A stretch of 25,292 bases of DNA from the NCBI GenBank assembly GCA_003514455.1, contig DOQH01000007.1, positions 1 to 25,292 on the forward strand. The letters run 5' to 3'. The DNA is from Candidatus Magasanikiibacteriota bacterium. Lineage in GTDB: Bacteria > Patescibacteriota > Patescibacteriia > Magasanikbacterales > UBA10003. The notes under the pieces are model-generated. The model was not told where the DNA came from. It made no database searches and saw only the letters and a program-made list of their open reading frames with translations. A program made the translations under genes and the position numbers. This document shows positions 23,601 to 25,292 of the stretch, in pieces. Position 1 is the stretch's first letter; every line of letters begins with the position of its first letter.

Positions 23601-23972
23601 TCAATGTTTGCGCTTGTATGGTTTATGAATATATTTTGCTGAAATAAAATAAACTAAAACAAATGGCAAAAAAGCCCACCAATTATGATTTGAGCCCATG
23701 GCAAATCCAAACAAAAAAATCAGCCAAAATAAAAGGCCGATTAAAATTGACACAGTAACTCTGATAATCATCGTGTAAAAATCCATTTTTACTTCAGTAG
23801 AACCCAAATACTGAAATGTTTGCCAAGCCGCGAGCAATGCGGAAATTTGCAACCATTTCAATTCCAGTTGCGCGGAAAAATAACCGCCGAAAAACATTAA
23901 AATAACAGCAAAACAAATCAAAAGAGAAGCGCCATGGCGGTACCCCTCTACCTCATCGTATGTGTAACCCAT
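23601..23972 (-). CDS. Small polytopic membrane protein of unknown function
   Basis: A 123-aa protein from the ATG at 23972, MGYTYDEVEGYRHGASLLIC. Three to four hydrophobic helices (about 15-34, 38-56, 67-92, 98-112) precede a basic KPYKRKH end. I recognise no family. Upstream in-frame ATGs at 23990 and 23999 exist, but only the 23972 ATG has a good Shine-Dalgarno (GAGGAGA, 7 nt upstream). It lies between secF (39 nt) and the 467-aa ATPase partner (3 nt), so it is likely a third component of that ATPase operon. Confidence 0.7.
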   Translation of the reverse strand: MGYTYDEVEGYRHGASLLICFAVILMFFGGYFSAQLELKWLQISALLAAWQTFQYLGSTEVKMDFYTMIIRVTVSILIGLLFWLIFLFGFAMGSNHNWWAFLPFVLVYFISAKYIHKPYKRKH

Positions 23973-23979
23973 TAATGAT

Positions 23980-23986
23980 TCTCCTC
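23980..23986 (-). promoter_or_regulatory. Ribosome binding site deciding the start of the small membrane protein
   Basis: GAGGAGA on the minus strand lies 7 nt before the ATG at 23972. It is one of the few clear, well-spaced Shine-Dalgarno sequences in the window. It argues for the third in-frame Met as the start, shortening the protein from 132 to 123 aa. Confidence 0.7.
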
Positions 23987-24011
23987 GCATAGAAATCATC
24001 TGGCGTCAAAA

Positions 24012-24914
24012 TTATTTTTTCCCCGCTCGATTCCAGATCACGAGCAATGGGCTCGCAATAAAGATTGATGAGTAAGTTCCAAAGACCACTCCGATAATTA
24101 AAGTGAGCACAAAATACTTGACTGATTCTCCGCCAAAAAAGAAAGTCGCGAGAAGTACCAACAACACGGTCAAGGAAGTATTGACTGAACGCACTGCTGT
24201 TTGATTAACACTGCGATTGACAACTTCTTCAAATGTCTCGCGCGGAAATTTCAAAAGATTTTCGCGAATGCGATCATACACCACTATTGTATCATGAACT
24301 GAGAAGCCAAGTACAGTCAAAAGCGCGGTAACAAACAATGTGTCAACCTCTACTCCTAAAAAATGCCCCAAAACCGCAAATACGCCTGTTGGAATTATCA
24401 CATCATGAAATAACGCCAAAACCGCGCAAACACCATATTTCCAAGAACTGATTGGCCGAGAAACCTTGCGAAAAGCAAAAGCAATGTAGAAAATAATTGC
24501 CAGTAAAACAAACACGATCGCTAAAAATGATTTTGTTTTCAATTCAGCGCTGACTGTGGGGCCTATCATTTCAAATCTTTTCTCAGTCACTTTATCCCCT
24601 CCTCCACCTAACTCCTTCAAGGCCGACAAAATTTGTTGGTGCTTTGCTTCGTCAACCGCTTTCATTTTAATAATCAAATCCTTTTCTCCAGCCGGAATCA
24701 AAACCGGCTTTTCCACCAATGAACTGATTTTTTGTTCAACAGCATGATTGTCCGGACGCGACTCTGAAAAAGCAACTTCCAAAAGTGACCCACCGGTAAA
24801 ATCCAAGCCCGGTTTTAACCCCCAAATTAAAACAGCAAGCAGGCCGCAAACAATCAGAACTGCTGAAAAAGAAAGAAAATATTTTTGATTTTTAACAAGA
24901 TTGAAATTGGTCAT
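24012..24914 (-). CDS. secF: Protein translocase subunit SecF
   Basis: SecF works with SecD to pull exported proteins through SecYEG using the proton gradient. The 300-aa protein has an N-terminal helix (about 10-30), then 'WGLKPGLDFTGGSLLEVAF', the family signature. A periplasmic domain follows, then five C-terminal helices with 'VLGFSVHDTIVVYDRIRENL', the conserved D...R motif, and 'SVNTSLTVLLVLLATFFFGG'. Length is typical. The ATG at 24914 is 2 nt after the secD stop. The window's very large secreted proteins would be among its clients, an inference from neighbourhood. Confidence 0.96.
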   Translation of the reverse strand: MTNFNLVKNQKYFLSFSAVLIVCGLLAVLIWGLKPGLDFTGGSLLEVAFSESRPDNHAVEQKISSLVEKPVLIPAGEKDLIIKMKAVDEAKHQQILSALKELGGGGDKVTEKRFEMIGPTVSAELKTKSFLAIVFVLLAIIFYIAFAFRKVSRPISSWKYGVCAVLALFHDVIIPTGVFAVLGHFLGVEVDTLFVTALLTVLGFSVHDTIVVYDRIRENLLKFPRETFEEVVNRSVNQTAVRSVNTSLTVLLVLLATFFFGGESVKYFVLTLIIGVVFGTYSSIFIASPLLVIWNRAGKK

Positions 24915-24916
24915 AT

Positions 24917-25292
24917 TTATTTTTGAATATCATTTTTAGCTCCTCCCAAAAACCATTGAGTGTGTTTTATCCACGGCCCGACAAAATGCAATAAAATACG
25001 AGTGACTGTAATGGCCGAAAACATACTTACCAAAATACCAATGGCTAAAGTAATGGCAAAGCCCTTAACCATGCTTGTGCCAAACCACATTAAAATCACG
25101 CAAGTAATCAAACTAGACGCGTTGGAATCGCGAATAGACAGCCAAGCGCGGGCAAAACCCTCATTCAATGCCTGCGTGATGGATAATCCTCGGCGTAATT
25201 CTTCTTTGGTGCGTTCAAAAATCAAAACATTCGCATCCACTGCCATGCCGATTGAAAGAATAAATCCGGCAATGCCTGCCAAAGTCAAAGTG
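24917..25292 (-). CDS. secD: Protein translocase subunit SecD, C-terminal part (runs off window)
   Basis: The reading frame is open to the right edge, so only about the last 125 residues are present; a start inside this window is not real. The visible part begins [20 protein letters not shown] and continues '[15 protein letters not shown]', the strongly conserved SecD transmembrane motif. It then has further helices ('[20 protein letters not shown]') and a short cytoplasmic tail. SecD pairs with SecF, and the two genes are 2 nt apart. Confidence 0.95.
   Translation of the reverse strand, partial: TLTLAGIAGFILSIGMAVDANVLIFERTKEELRRGLSITQALNEGFARAWLSIRDSNASSLITCVILMWFGTSMVKGFAITLAIGILVSMFSAITVTRILLHFVGPWIKHTQWFLGGAKNDIQK

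Overview
This window looks like a chromosomal segment of a Candidate Phyla Radiation (Patescibacteria, probably Parcubacteria-like) genome. The grounds are the compact all-minus-strand layout with gaps or overlaps of a few bases, and ribosomal proteins with charged N-terminal extensions. Others are a short alanyl-tRNA synthetase without its C-terminal domain, a TraG/HerA-like ATPase paired with a membrane protein, and very large secreted surface proteins. The lineage call is inference, because there is no rRNA in the window. The genetic code appears standard: TGA is used as a stop, and no in-frame TGA is needed anywhere.

Layout, in transcription order (high to low coordinates). (1) 25292-24012: the end of secD, then secF, the Sec translocon accessory pair. 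(2) 23972-20451: a small membrane protein, a 467-aa membrane-anchored protein and a 579-aa TraG/VirD4-HerA-like ATPase with a zinc ribbon. They are packed like an operon and form a candidate envelope machine. (3) 20365-12958: a 1700-aa secreted fibre-like protein with repeats and a phage-type Peptidase_S74 domain, followed after 16 nt by an O-antigen-ligase-like/TPR membrane protein. (4) 12893-6552: a secreted Asp-box/lectin-like/peptidoglycan-binding protein with its own promoter, then mnmA and alaS packed behind it. (5) 6421-4742: a GT-C membrane glycosyltransferase resembling the PMT/TMTC families. (6) 4639-525: the alpha-type ribosomal operon infA-rpmJ-rpsM-rpsK-rpsD-rpoA-rplQ-rplM-rpsI. 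It is driven by a perfect consensus promoter and closed by a strong hairpin terminator. (7) 443-1: the start of a Wzx-like polysaccharide flippase with its own promoter.

Two themes stand out. First, much of the window builds the cell surface: a flippase, a GT-C transferase, an O-antigen-ligase-like protein, two giant secreted proteins, an ATPase-membrane pair and SecDF. This fits an ultrasmall episymbiont that invests in attachment and surface glycans. Second, the expression machinery is unusual. RpoA has no recognisable alpha-CTD and ends in an acidic-then-basic tail. Three proteins of the same operon carry AT-hook-like basic patches. The four recognisable promoters give predicted leaders of only about 6-22 nt, and most genes lack a Shine-Dalgarno sequence.

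No tRNA, rRNA, CRISPR array, insertion sequence or riboswitch was recognised. Intergenic space is minimal; the longest gap, 130 nt at 6422-6551, holds only a weak inverted repeat.
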